Shown here piece after piece: positions 8,816 through 17,105 of a stretch of 64,000 nucleotides of DNA. The notes beneath the pieces are model-generated. The model did not search any database and was not told where the DNA came from. It was given only the letters and a program-made list of their open reading frames with translations. Both the position numbers and the translations under genes were made by a program. Origin of the DNA: Ferrovibrio sp965278975 (GTDB lineage Bacteria > Pseudomonadota > Alphaproteobacteria > Ferrovibrionales > Ferrovibrionaceae); assembly GCF_965278975.1 (NCBI RefSeq), contig NZ_OZ257126.1:4650001-4714000 (forward strand). The letters run 5' to 3'. Position 1 is the first letter of the stretch. Each line of letters opens with the position of its first letter.

Positions 8816-9201
8816 CCGAGCAACAACCGCGCCGCCTGCTGCACGCTCATGCCGGACTTGAGGCCGCGCGCCGCAGCCAGCGCGTTAACGTGAGTGAGGA
8901 TGCCGCAGGCCCAGGCATCCACCGCGTCGCCGATGCGGGCGCTGTCATGGCTGTAAGTGGCGGCGATGATGCCGTGGTCGTTCAGCGGTCCGAGGCCGGA
9001 AATCCCGGCCTCATCCTTGCCCACCCCGGCATCGTTGAAGAAGCAGGCCAGCGGCTGGTCGTTGAAGGCGTAGCTCACCGCCGAGACACCGGCATGGGAG
9101 GCGGCGACGATGACCCGGCCACAATCCTCGGGTCTGATTTCGGTGATGCTGTCTAAAAGCTGGACGCGCGGATCATGCCAATCCGGCGCCGGCCGCCGCA
9201 T
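8812..9201 (-). CDS. Conserved-looking hypothetical protein
   Basis: A soluble protein of 129 residues without signal peptide or membrane segment. I do not recognise a family. It is Ala/Gly-rich with a central VIVAASHAGVSAVSYAFND segment that could be a Rossmann-like beta-alpha unit and a GVGKDEAGISGLG stretch. It follows the GNAT gene by 3 bp and is probably co-transcribed with it, which suggests a linked role but gives no substrate. Confidence 0.6.
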   Translation of the reverse strand: MRRPAPDWHDPRVQLLDSITEIRPEDCGRVIVAASHAGVSAVSYAFNDQPLACFFNDAGVGKDEAGISGLGPLNDHGIIAATYSHDSARIGDAVDAWACGILTHVNALAAARGLKSGMSVQQAARLLLG

Positions 9202-9204
9202 GGC

Positions 9205-9726
9205 TCAGGCCGCCGTCTTGCGGCTGCGCGGCACCTTCGGTTTGCCGATCATGCCGCTGACGCCGTCCAGCGCGCCCGGCACCAGCTCCATGATCTGGAA
9301 CCGCTCCAGCTCCACCCAGCCCGGCATTTCCAGGCCGCGCTCGGCGGCGGCGATGAAGCCGAACGGCTCGTAATAGGCCTTGTCGCCCACCAGCATGCAC
9401 AGCTTGTGGCCCTGCCGCGTGGCGGCATAGAGGCTGTGCCGGATCAGCGCCCGGCCGATGCCCTGGCCCTGGAAATCGGGATGCACCGCCACCGGGCCGA
9501 GCATCACTGCCGGCGCCGCCCCTTCGCCAATCGAGATCGGCCAGTAGCGGATCGAGCCGAGCAGGCGGCTGCCCTGGCGCACGGAAAAGCTTAAGGCCTT
9601 GATCGGCGCCACGCCCTCGCGCAGCCGGTAGACGGTCTTGGCGGTGCGGCCGGAGCCGAAAGTCAGGTCGAGGAGATTTTCAATCTGGGCGGCATCAGAG
9701 GGCCGCTCTGGCGAAATCGGGAACAT
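9205..9726 (-). CDS. GNAT family N-acetyltransferase
   Basis: Acetyl-CoA-dependent N-acyltransferase. The acetyl-CoA loop is visible as VHPDFQGQGIGRALIRHSL, preceded by the VMLGPVAV strand, and a C-terminal YYEPFGF segment is typical of the YhbS-like subgroup. I chose the ATG at 9726 (MFPISPERP) because AGGAAG lies seven bases upstream; the open frame runs another 30 codons upstream to 9816 with unsupported composition. The resulting 173 residues fit the family. The acceptor substrate is unknown. Confidence 0.85.
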   Translation of the reverse strand: MFPISPERPSDAAQIENLLDLTFGSGRTAKTVYRLREGVAPIKALSFSVRQGSRLLGSIRYWPISIGEGAAPAVMLGPVAVHPDFQGQGIGRALIRHSLYAATRQGHKLCMLVGDKAYYEPFGFIAAAERGLEMPGWVELERFQIMELVPGALDGVSGMIGKPKVPRSRKTAA

Positions 9727-10041
9727 CAGCTTGCTTCCTGGCACTAAATCGGAGACCAACGTGAGCGGAGGGGCGGCTTTCGCCTTCCGTCCGACCGGCC
9801 GGTTGTTCGGGTGCATTGGAAGTGCTGGGTGTCTGCTGGGAGACGATCAGGCTGTCAGGGCTGATCCAGGCCTCAATGCACGCGAACAACGGCCGCGCAG
9901 CGCTTTCGTTGCGCTACTCGTCGGCTAGCTCGTCGGTGCATCATGGGGCGAATCATCTGACTTTCCCGTTTCAGGGCGCCTGTTTAGCATGGCGACTCCG
10001 GGCCGTAAACGGTTATCTGCGGCAGGCTGCCGCAGGGGGCT
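9727..10041. other. Intergenic stretch without a gene
   Basis: This 315-bp region separates the GNAT gene start from the LysR gene end. Open frames here have no ribosome binding site or recognisable protein. The only structure I see is the hairpin at 10017-10035 (CTGCGGCA / TGCCGCAG) just downstream of the LysR stop. The GNAT promoter should lie near 9730-9850. Confidence 0.5.
10017..10035 (-). terminator. Hairpin downstream of the LysR gene
   Basis: A perfect 8-bp stem CTGCGGCA/TGCCGCAG with a 3-nt loop lies 7 bp past the LysR stop codon. It is not followed by a clear T-run on the minus strand, so it may act as an mRNA end-stabilising hairpin rather than a strong intrinsic terminator. Confidence 0.35.
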
Positions 10042-10986
10042 TTACTTTATTTCGCCCTGCCGCAGGCCGATCCAGGCGCAGTCCCAGGGCGGCTCCGGCC
10101 CGAATTTGCCGGCCAGGAAATCGATGAAGGCGCGCAGCTTCGGCGTCAGGTGGCGCTGCGCCGGGTAGACCGCGAAGATGCCCAGATCCGCCACGCGGTA
10201 TGGCTCCAGGATCGGCACCAGCCGCCCTGCCGCGATATCCGGGCCGATGACGAAGCTGGGCAGCCGGGCGATGCCGGTGCCGGCCAAAGCCGCCAGCCGC
10301 AAGGCGTCGCCGTTATTGGCCGTCAGCGGCCCCTGCACGCGGACAGCGATATCCGGCTCGCCGCCGGGCTGCGAGGCGAAACGCCAGAGCAGCGGATCGG
10401 CGAGATAGCTGTAGATCAGGCAATGGTGCCATTTCAGCTCGTCGGGATGTTTCGGCGTGCCGTATTTGGCGATGTAGCTTGGCGCCGCCGCATAGACCAC
10501 GCGGGCCGGCCCGAGCCGCCGGGCATTGAGCGTCGAATCCGCCAGTTCGCCGATGCGCACGGCGGCATCCACATCCTCTTCCAGCAGGTCGACGCGGCGG
10601 TCGTTGTAGCTCGCCTCGATGCGCAGGTCCGGGCATTGCGCCAGCAATTCCGGCAGCAGCGGCGCCACATGGCTGAGGCCGAAGCTCATCGGCAGGTTCA
10701 CCTTCAGCAGGCCGCGCGGCGCCTCCTGCAAATTCTGCACGGCGGCCTCGGCGGCCTGGGCCTCGGCCAGCACCCGTTCGGCATGGGCCTGCACGATGCG
10801 GCCGGTTTCGGTGAGTTGCAGCCGCCGCGTGGTCCGCTGCAGCAACTGGCTGCCCAGCCGCTGTTCCAGCCGGGCGATCTGCTTCGAAACGGCAGATTTC
10901 GACAGGCCCAAGGACTGGGCGGCGGATGTGAAACTCATCTGTTCGGCCACCCGGGCGAATACCGCCAGGTCGGAAAGGTAATCCAT
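10042..10986 (-). CDS. LysR family transcriptional regulator
   Basis: A 314-residue regulator with an N-terminal winged HTH (MDYLSDLAVFARVAEQMSFT, then SAAQSLGLSKSAVSKQIARL) and a C-terminal periplasmic-binding-like effector domain (LKVNLPMSFGLSHVAPLLPE). It is transcribed divergently from wrbA and the pirin gene with 124 bp between, the usual arrangement for a LysR protein controlling its neighbour. The intergenic space holds an inverted repeat GAAACAAT/ATTGTTTC. The effector is unknown; quinone or aromatic electrophile sensing would suit the targets but is inference. Confidence 0.92.
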   Translation of the reverse strand: MDYLSDLAVFARVAEQMSFTSAAQSLGLSKSAVSKQIARLEQRLGSQLLQRTTRRLQLTETGRIVQAHAERVLAEAQAAEAAVQNLQEAPRGLLKVNLPMSFGLSHVAPLLPELLAQCPDLRIEASYNDRRVDLLEEDVDAAVRIGELADSTLNARRLGPARVVYAAAPSYIAKYGTPKHPDELKWHHCLIYSYLADPLLWRFASQPGGEPDIAVRVQGPLTANNGDALRLAALAGTGIARLPSFVIGPDIAAGRLVPILEPYRVADLGIFAVYPAQRHLTPKLRAFIDFLAGKFGPEPPWDCAWIGLRQGEIK

Positions 10987-10990
10987 GGCT

Positions 10991-11037
10991 ATTGTCCACC
11001 ATTAGAAACAATCATGTTCCAAATATAGTATTGTTTC
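10991..11037. promoter_or_regulatory. Candidate LysR operator in the lysR-wrbA gap
   Basis: GAAACAAT at 11005-11012 and ATTGTTTC at 11030-11037 form a perfect 8-bp inverted repeat around an AT-rich 17-bp centre. A further ATTGT at 10991-10995 pairs with the same ACAAT half. The cluster sits directly upstream of both divergent starts. LysR proteins typically bind such spaced inverted half-sites near the regulated promoter. Confidence 0.5.
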
Positions 11038-11110
11038 CTTAAATGGCGAGCTTAAATTCTCCTCATCCAACGCCGCTGGGGCGGCGGGAAGTATCCAAGG
11101 AGAGACTTCA

Positions 11111-11707
11111 ATGACCAAGATTCTGGTTCTCTACCATTCGATGTACGGCCATATCGAGGGCATGGCCCAGGCCGTTGCCGAGGGCGCCCGCGAGGCCGGC
11201 GCCGAGGTAGTGATCAAGCGCGTGCCGGAAACCATGCCGGAAGCCGCCTTCAAGGCCGCCCATGGCAAGTGGGACCAGGCCGCGCCGGTCGCCACCATCG
11301 ACGAACTGCCGAACTATGACGCCATCATCTTCGGCACCCCCACCCGCTTCGGCATGATGAGCGGCCAGATGCGCACCTTCCTGGATCAGACCGGCGGTCT
11401 GTGGATGAAGGGCGCCCTGGTCGGCAAGGTCGGCAGCGTGTTCACCTCCACCGGCACCGGCGGCGGCAACGAGACCACCATCACCAGCTTCCAGGTGACG
11501 TTGCAGCATCATGGCATGGTCATCGTCGGTGTGCCTTACGCCATCCCGGAGACCATGGATGTGTCGGTCTCGCGCGGCGGCTCGCCCTATGGCGCCGGCA
11601 CCATCGCCGGCCCGGATGGCTCGCGCCAGCCGAACGAAACCGAACTGAAGATCGCCCGCTTCCAGGGCAAGCATGTGGCGGGTATCGCCGCCAAGCTGGC
11701 CAAGTAA
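11111..11707 (+). CDS. wrbA: NAD(P)H:quinone oxidoreductase WrbA (type IV)
   Basis: Flavodoxin-like FMN enzyme that reduces quinones by two electrons, avoiding semiquinone radicals. It starts with the flavin phosphate-binding strand-loop (ILVLYHSMYGHIEGMAQAV), and has the FGTPTRFGMMSGQMRTFLDQ and FTSTGTGGGNETT segments characteristic of WrbA. It is 198 residues, exactly the family size. A strong AAGGAGAG lies before the ATG. It heads a unit with the pirin gene opposite a LysR regulator. Confidence 0.95.
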   Translation: MTKILVLYHSMYGHIEGMAQAVAEGAREAGAEVVIKRVPETMPEAAFKAAHGKWDQAAPVATIDELPNYDAIIFGTPTRFGMMSGQMRTFLDQTGGLWMKGALVGKVGSVFTSTGTGGGNETTITSFQVTLQHHGMVIVGVPYAIPETMDVSVSRGGSPYGAGTIAGPDGSRQPNETELKIARFQGKHVAGIAAKLAK

Positions 11708-11753
11708 CGCGTATCGAGTAACCAGTACCCTACCCCAACGCCGCCTCAGCGAA

Positions 11754-11778
11754 GGCCCCGGGCAATCCGCCCGGGGCC
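11754..11778 (+). other. GC-rich hairpin before the pirin start
   Basis: GGCCCCGGGC and GCCCGGGGCC form a perfect 10-bp stem with a 5-nt loop between wrbA and the pirin gene. No T-run follows, so termination is unlikely; it may act as an mRNA-stability or processing element separating the two messages. The pirin ribosome binding site AAGGAG lies just downstream. Confidence 0.5.
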
Positions 11779-11800
11779 GAACGAGGCAAGGAGACGTATC

Positions 11801-12541
11801 ATGACCGTTGCAGTTCCCTTCGACCGTCTTGGCCGCTTCGGCAATGACTGGCTCGACAGCCGCTTCCACTTCAACTTCTCGGGCGTTGCCGCGCCGATGG
11901 GTTTCGGCTTCGGCCCGCTGCGGGTGTGGAACGACGATCATATCAAGCCGCATTCCGGCTTCCCGATGCATGGCCACCGCGACATGGAGATCATCACCTA
12001 TGTGCGGCGCGGCGCCATCAGCCATGAAGACTCGCTCGGCAATCGCGGCCGCACTCCTGCCGGCGACGTGCAGGTGATGTCGGCCGGCACCGGCATCATG
12101 CATGCCGAGTGGAACGAGGAAAACGAGGCGACGCATCTGTTCCAGATCTGGGTCGAGCCGCGCCAGCGCGGCCTCAAGCCCCGCTGGGCGCAGGCGCAGT
12201 TCCCCAAGGGCGACCGCGCCGGCAGGCTTGTCCCCCTCGCCTCCGGCGAGGAAGCCGTGCGAGCCGCCAACCCGGAAACCCTGCTGATCCACCAGGACGC
12301 CACGCTCTATGGCGCGCTGCTGGGCCAGGGCGACAGCGTCACCCATACGCTGCCCTGGAGCGAGACGCAGCAGCGCATCGCCTATGTGGTGGTGGCCGAT
12401 GGCACCGCCATCGTCAACGGCACCAAGCTTTCGACCCGCGACGGCATGGCGGTGTTTGAAACCAAGTCGGTGGAGATCACCGCACCGGAAGGCGCCGAGG
12501 TGCTGCTGTTCGACCTGCCGGTGCCGGCGCAGAAGAACTGA
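11801..12541 (+). CDS. Pirin family protein (YhaK-like bicupin)
   Basis: Bicupin of 246 residues. Pirin metal ligands are visible as FPMHGHRDME (two His) and GIMHAEWNEE (His and Glu) in the N-terminal cupin, followed by the HLFQIWVEP strand. Some bacterial pirins act as quercetin 2,3-dioxygenases; others bind partner enzymes. A clean AAGGAG box lies upstream. Its position after wrbA under a LysR regulator suggests a role in the response to quinones, flavonoids or other aromatic electrophiles, which is inference. Confidence 0.92.
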   Translation: MTVAVPFDRLGRFGNDWLDSRFHFNFSGVAAPMGFGFGPLRVWNDDHIKPHSGFPMHGHRDMEIITYVRRGAISHEDSLGNRGRTPAGDVQVMSAGTGIMHAEWNEENEATHLFQIWVEPRQRGLKPRWAQAQFPKGDRAGRLVPLASGEEAVRAANPETLLIHQDATLYGALLGQGDSVTHTLPWSETQQRIAYVVVADGTAIVNGTKLSTRDGMAVFETKSVEITAPEGAEVLLFDLPVPAQKN

Positions 12542-12565
12542 CGCGGAGCCTATAGCCTGACACCA

Positions 12566-12598
12566 TCACCCCCGGGGAAACTCGGGGGTGATTTTTTT
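12566..12598 (+). terminator. Rho-independent terminator after the pirin gene
   Basis: TCACCCCCG pairs with CGGGGGTGA over 9 bp around an 8-nt loop and is followed by a run of seven T. It lies 25 bp past the pirin stop codon. Confidence 0.9.
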
Positions 12599-12600
12599 GG

Positions 12601-12900
12601 GTCATGCCCGCGAAAGCGGGCATCCCATTCAAAGCTGCAAAAAATGGGACCCTCGCTTTCGCGAGGGTGACATGGACTGAAAAGCGTCATGCCCGGGCTT
12701 GACCCGGGCATCTCTCTCAACGAGGCGCAAGATGCCCGGATCAAGTCCGGGCATGACGAGATGAGGCAGCTTTGTCACCCTCGCGAAAGCGAGGGTCCCA
12801 TTTGTTTCGAAATGTGATGCCCTGTAAGCGCGCGAACGCCCGAAGCGTTCGTGGGCGCGCGGGCCCGAAGGGCTTTGGCGCGGGCATGACGGCCTGAAGA
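12601..12900. repeat. Cluster of palindromic repeat units with nested inverted structure
   Basis: Non-coding and built from REP-like hairpins. A 28-bp unit at 12601-12628 begins GTCATGCCCGC-GAAA-GCGGGCAT and ends CCCAT. A related unit at 12773-12803 (GTCACCCTCGC-GAAA-GCGAGGG) has a perfect 31-bp inverted copy at 12642-12672. Between these arms lie 12685-12712 and 12731-12758, inverted copies of each other with two mismatches. The whole of 12642-12803 is therefore a nested palindrome. Around 12817-12892 a further, larger palindromic element has GATGCCC/GGGCATGAC ends. A relative lies at 15949-16017. Confidence 0.85.
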
Positions 12901-12905
12901 GGCCA

Positions 12906-13841
12906 TTATTTCTGCCGCAGCACGCGGTTGCGCAGGATGCCGATCTTCTCGATCTCAAGCTCCACCACATCGCCATCCTTCAGGAAACGGCCATGTTCCA
13001 GGCCACAGCCATCGCCGACAGTGCCGGAGCCGAAGAATTCGCCCGGATGCAGCGTCTCGTCCGCCGAGATGCGTTCGAGCAAAGCTTCAAACGTGTGGTG
13101 GATGGTGGAGGAATTGCTGTCGCACCAGGTCTTGCCGTTGACCCGCGCCTGCATGCGTAGCGCATAGGGGTCCTCGATCTCGTCAGCGGTGACCAGGAAC
13201 GGACCCATGGCATTGCCGGTATCGAAATCCTTGCCCTTGCAGGGGCCGAGCATCGACTGCATCTCGGCGCTCTGGGCATCGCGGGCGGAGAAATCGTTGA
13301 AGATGGTGTAGCCGAAGATATGCCGGCGGGCATCCCTGGCCTTGATGTTCTTGCCGCCCCGGCCGAGCACGAAGCCCATTTCCAGCTCGAAATCCATCAC
13401 CTGGCTGTAGCGCGGCCACAGCACATCCTGGCCGGTGCCGATCACTGAGAAGCGGTTGGCCTTGTAGTAGACCGGCATCGCATACCAGCTGGCCGGCACC
13501 TTGACCAAACCGGCCTTGACCAGCCACGGCCCCAGGATCGGCTTGCGCATTATCGCGATACGCTGCATCGCCTGGCGCACATGCTTCTCGAACAGCATGC
13601 AGTCGCGGATCTGTTCCGGCACCGGCAGCGGCGCATGCAGCGTGGCATCCAGCAGCGGCACGCGGATTTCACCGTCATCGAGCAGGCTGCGCGCCGCCGC
13701 CATGCCTTCATCGCCGGCCTTGATCAGCGCCAGGATATCGGGGAAGCGTGCCGAAAAATCGACGATCATCGCGCCGTCCGAGGTCAGCGCGCCGGGCCGC
13801 ATATTGCCGGTGCCGGGATGGCTGTAGGTGCAGAGCTTCAT
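12906..13841 (-). CDS. Fumarylacetoacetate hydrolase family protein
   Basis: FAH-fold C-C bond hydrolase or related enolase/decarboxylase, 311 residues. The C-terminal catalytic domain is visible (YSQVMDFELEMGFVLGRGGK for the acidic metal ligands, GKDFDTGNAMGPFLVTADE, SGTVGDGCGLEHGRFLKDGD). I start at the ATG at 13841 (MKLCTYSHPG), which has an AGG upstream; the frame runs ten codons further. It is divergent from an acetoacetyl-CoA synthetase gene with 130 bp between. Fumarylacetoacetate cleavage yields acetoacetate, so the pair could share a route, but the family covers many ring-cleavage products. Confidence 0.88.
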   Translation of the reverse strand: MKLCTYSHPGTGNMRPGALTSDGAMIVDFSARFPDILALIKAGDEGMAAARSLLDDGEIRVPLLDATLHAPLPVPEQIRDCMLFEKHVRQAMQRIAIMRKPILGPWLVKAGLVKVPASWYAMPVYYKANRFSVIGTGQDVLWPRYSQVMDFELEMGFVLGRGGKNIKARDARRHIFGYTIFNDFSARDAQSAEMQSMLGPCKGKDFDTGNAMGPFLVTADEIEDPYALRMQARVNGKTWCDSNSSTIHHTFEALLERISADETLHPGEFFGSGTVGDGCGLEHGRFLKDGDVVELEIEKIGILRNRVLRQK

Positions 13842-13971
13842 CGGGCGGCCTGTTCCATGAAAAGCAGACATCTGCGGGAAGGCCGCAGTTTACTACTCTC
13901 CGCGCCCGAAGCCCAGTTGCCGCGCTGGCGCCAGCCGGGTAAAACCGCCCAAAGCCCCCGGAGGAATCCCG

Positions 13972-15942
13972 ATGACCGTGAGCGAAAAGCCGCTCTGGAC
14001 CCCGACGCCGGATCGCATCCGCCGCAGCCAGCTCTACCGCTACATGACCTGGCTGAAGGAAAATCGCGGCCTCGATTTCAAGGATTATGACGCGCTCTAT
14101 CGCTGGTCGGTGACCGAGACCGAGCCGTTCTGGGACAGCCTGTGGCATTTCTACGGCATCAAGACGCATAAGCCCTACACCAAGGTGCTGGCCGATGCCT
14201 CGATGCCCGGCGCCAAATGGTTCACCGGCGCGGAGGTGAACTACGTCGATCAGGTGATGCGCCATGTCACCGACAGCCGCCCGGCGATCCTCTATGCCTC
14301 CGAGACCGAGCCGATGAAGGAAATGGGCTGGCATGAATTGCGCGACCGCGTCGCCGCCATCGCCGCCCATCTGCGCCAGCGCGGCATCAAGCCCGGCGAC
14401 CGCGTGGTGGCCTATGCGCCGAACACGCCGGAAACCCTGATCGCCTTCCTGGCCGCCATATCGATTGGCGCCGTGTGGTCGATCTGCGCCCCGGATATGG
14501 GCTTGCAGGCAGTGCTTGACCGCTTCAAGCAGATCGAGCCGGTGGCTTTGTTCGCCGTCGAGGGCGTGCATTACAACGGCAAGGCCATCGACCGCCGCGA
14601 CATGGTGGGCGAGATCGTGGCGGCTTTGCCGACGTTGCGTGACGTGATCCTGCTGCCGAGCCAGGCCGAGGCGATGACACTGCCGGCATCTCTGAGCGTG
14701 GCGCGCTGGGCCGATATCGCCTTTGTGCCGGCCGAGTTGCAGATCCTGCCGGTGGCTTATGATCATCCGATCTGGGTGGTGTATTCGTCGGGCACGACCG
14801 GCCTGCCCAAGCCCATCGTGCATGGCCATGGCGGCGTCACCCTCGAATTGATGAAGATGATGCAGCTGCATAACGACCTGGGGCCGGATGATGTGTTCCA
14901 CTGGTATTCCAGCACCGGCTGGATCATGTGGAACGCGCAGGTCGCCGGCCTCTGCACCGGCGCCACCATTGCAATCTACGACGGCAGCCCGGCCTGGCCG
15001 GATTGGGGCCGGCTGTGGCGCTTCATCGGCGAGGCCAAGGCCACCTTCTTCGGCGCCGGCGCCGCCTTCTTCGCTTCCTGCCTCAAGGCCGACATCAAGC
15101 CGCGCGAGATTGCCGATCTTTCCGCCCTGCGCTCGGTCGGCTCCACCGGCTCGCCGCTTTCCGAAGATGCCTATGCCTGGATCTACCGCGAACTGGGCGA
15201 CGAGGTATGGCTGACCTCGATTTCCGGCGGTACCGATTTCGCCGGCGCCTTTGTCGGCGGCTGCGTCATGCTGCCGATCCATGCTGGCGAAATGCAGGTG
15301 CGCTGCCTCGGCGCCGATATCCAGGCCTTCGATGAAGGCGGCAATCCGGTGATCGACCAGGTCGGCGAACTGGTCTGCGTCAAGCCGCTGCCCTCAATGC
15401 CGCTCTATCTCTGGAACGATGCCGATGGCGCCCGCTACCAGGGCAGCTACTTCGACGTCTATCCCGGCATCTGGCGCCATGGCGACTGGATCCGCATCAC
15501 GCCGCGCGGCGGCTCGGTGATCTATGGCCGTTCGGATGCTACCATCAACCGCTATGGCCTGCGGCTCGGCACGGCGGAAATCTACCGCGCGGTGGAGGAA
15601 CTGCCCGAGGTGCTGGATAGCCTGGTGATCGACCTGGAATATCTGGGCCGCGAAAGCTTCATGCCGCTATTCGTGGTGCTGCGTGAAGATCTGACGCTCG
15701 ATGAGGCACTGAAGCAGAAGATCAACGGCGCCATCCGCCAGGCGGTCTCGGCGCGCTTCGTGCCCAACGACATGGTGCAGGTAGCCGAAGTGCCGCGCAC
15801 GCTCTCGGGCAAGAAACTGGAAGTGCCGGTGAAGAAAATCCTGCTCGGCCAGCCGATGGAAAAGGTCGCCAATCCCGGCGCCATGAGCAACCCGCACAGC
15901 CTGCAATGGTACGCCGAGTATGCCAGGACGCTGAACGGCTGA
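13972..15942 (+). CDS. Acetoacetate-CoA ligase (acetoacetyl-CoA synthetase)
   Basis: ATP-dependent adenylate-forming enzyme that converts acetoacetate and CoA into acetoacetyl-CoA. The N-terminal WFTGAEVNYVDQV segment and 656-residue length are typical of AACS. The P-loop-like VYSSGTTGLPKPIVHGHGG, the GSTGSPLS motif, the hinge GRSDATINRYGLRLGTAEIY and the C-terminal catalytic Lys in PRTLSGKKLEVP are all present. It is preceded by a GGAGG-type site. It is divergent from the FAH-family gene and fits ketone-body, PHB or tyrosine-derived acetoacetate use. Confidence 0.93.
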   Translation: MTVSEKPLWTPTPDRIRRSQLYRYMTWLKENRGLDFKDYDALYRWSVTETEPFWDSLWHFYGIKTHKPYTKVLADASMPGAKWFTGAEVNYVDQVMRHVTDSRPAILYASETEPMKEMGWHELRDRVAAIAAHLRQRGIKPGDRVVAYAPNTPETLIAFLAAISIGAVWSICAPDMGLQAVLDRFKQIEPVALFAVEGVHYNGKAIDRRDMVGEIVAALPTLRDVILLPSQAEAMTLPASLSVARWADIAFVPAELQILPVAYDHPIWVVYSSGTTGLPKPIVHGHGGVTLELMKMMQLHNDLGPDDVFHWYSSTGWIMWNAQVAGLCTGATIAIYDGSPAWPDWGRLWRFIGEAKATFFGAGAAFFASCLKADIKPREIADLSALRSVGSTGSPLSEDAYAWIYRELGDEVWLTSISGGTDFAGAFVGGCVMLPIHAGEMQVRCLGADIQAFDEGGNPVIDQVGELVCVKPLPSMPLYLWNDADGARYQGSYFDVYPGIWRHGDWIRITPRGGSVIYGRSDATINRYGLRLGTAEIYRAVEELPEVLDSLVIDLEYLGRESFMPLFVVLREDLTLDEALKQKINGAIRQAVSARFVPNDMVQVAEVPRTLSGKKLEVPVKKILLGQPMEKVANPGAMSNPHSLQWYAEYARTLNG

Positions 15943-15948
15943 TGTTTT

Positions 15949-16017
15949 GTCACTCTCGCGCACGCGAGAGTCACATTTCAGCGGTAAAAATGGGATGCCG
16001 GCTTGCGCCGGCATGAC
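15949..16017. repeat. Palindromic repeat pair between convergent genes
   Basis: Two hairpins: ACTCTCGCG/CGCGAGAGT (15952-15971) and ATGCCGGC/GCCGGCAT (15995-16014). The second, read on the minus strand over 15990-16017, matches the 28-bp unit at 12601-12628 in 25 positions; two of the three differences are a compensating stem pair. It could also end transcription of both convergent neighbours, though no long T-run follows. Confidence 0.8.
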
Positions 16018-16037
16018 AGTACTGAGTAATGAAGTAA

Positions 16038-16952
16038 TTACTTGAGCTGCGCCCGGCGGGCCAGATAGATGCCGAACAGCACCACCAGGCCGCCGCCGAT
16101 CTGCAGGCTGGTGAGGCCCTCGCCGAGCCAGAGCCAGCCGAAGAACGCCGCCGCCACCGGCTGCAACAAGACCACCAGCGACGTGAACGACGCCGGCAGG
16201 TGGCCGAGCGCATAGGCGATCAGGCCCTGGCCCAGGGCATGGCTGAGCCATGCGAGGCCGAACAGCGTGAACCAGCCCGTTGCCGTGGCCGGCAGCAGCC
16301 CCTCGCCCATCAGCAAGGTTGCCGGCAGCAGCGCCAGCGCGGTGACCAGGCTGGACCACAGCATCAGCGTCTGCGTGCCATGGCGGCCGCGCAGCTTCGC
16401 CACGGCGATCATATACAGACCGTAAAATCCGGCGGTAGCGAAGGCCAGCATGTCGCCATACACATTGGTGCCGCCAAGCTGGAAGCTGGAGCCGACCAGC
16501 ATCAGCGCGCCGCAGATCGCCACCGCCATCGCCAGCATAAAAAGCCTGTTAATACGCTCGCGCAGGATCAGCCAGGCGCCGAGCGTGACGATCACGGGGG
16601 CGAAGTTGCTGAGCAGGGTGGCATTCGCCACCGAGGTGTATTTGATCGCCAGATGCCAGAAGAACAGGTCGCCGGCAAACAGCAGGCCGGGCAGCAGGAT
16701 CAGGCCCAGGGTGGGCAGGCTGGCGCGTTCGGCCACCGGGGCACGCAGCCGCCACCACAGCCAGAGCGGCGGGACCGCGAGTGCAGTGCGGTAGAAACCG
16801 GTGGCGGTGGGGCCGACTTCCGACAGGCGCACGAAGATCGGCGAGAAGGCGATGGCGATGGCGCCCACGATCAATGCCGCCAGGGCCAGATTCTGGGCCT
16901 TCGCAGATGCCGGATTGGCCTCGGGCGGCGGGGTCTCGGTGGGCGTTTCCAT
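16038..16952 (-). CDS. EamA/DMT family transporter
   Basis: An inner-membrane protein of 304 residues with ten predicted hydrophobic segments arranged as two EamA repeats (ALAALIVGAIAIAFSPIFVR and DMLAFATAGFYGLYMIAVAK begin the halves). Members of the drug/metabolite transporter superfamily export amino acids, metabolites or drugs; the substrate cannot be predicted. The first 22 residues are Pro/Glu-rich and cytoplasmic. It converges on the acetoacetate-CoA ligase gene, with the repeat pair between. Confidence 0.9.
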   Translation of the reverse strand: METPTETPPPEANPASAKAQNLALAALIVGAIAIAFSPIFVRLSEVGPTATGFYRTALAVPPLWLWWRLRAPVAERASLPTLGLILLPGLLFAGDLFFWHLAIKYTSVANATLLSNFAPVIVTLGAWLILRERINRLFMLAMAVAICGALMLVGSSFQLGGTNVYGDMLAFATAGFYGLYMIAVAKLRGRHGTQTLMLWSSLVTALALLPATLLMGEGLLPATATGWFTLFGLAWLSHALGQGLIAYALGHLPASFTSLVVLLQPVAAAFFGWLWLGEGLTSLQIGGGLVVLFGIYLARRAQLK

Positions 16953-17105
16953 GCCGGATCGTTACGCCCTGGCGCAAGCCGGCTCAAGCCGCGCGGGAGA
17001 TAAATTTGTTCGCCCCAACCGGGCAGTTACCTTAAACTTGAGGTTCTGATAAAGACACCGGATCGAATTTTCGGCCGCAAAGAATTTTTGGGAGGAACAA
17101 AAACC

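Noticed and set aside
9816..10127. A 103-codon frame between the GNAT and LysR genes
   Set aside because: No ribosome binding site, random-looking composition and overlap with the end of the LysR gene.
12601..12900. Palindromic repeats as a possible CRISPR array
   Set aside because: Units are hairpins in alternating orientation with unequal spacing and no unique spacers, and no cas genes are near.
13708..15282. A minus-strand frame of over 500 codons opposite the acetoacetate-CoA ligase
   Set aside because: It is an antisense shadow without ribosome binding site or domain; the ligase motifs are on the plus strand.
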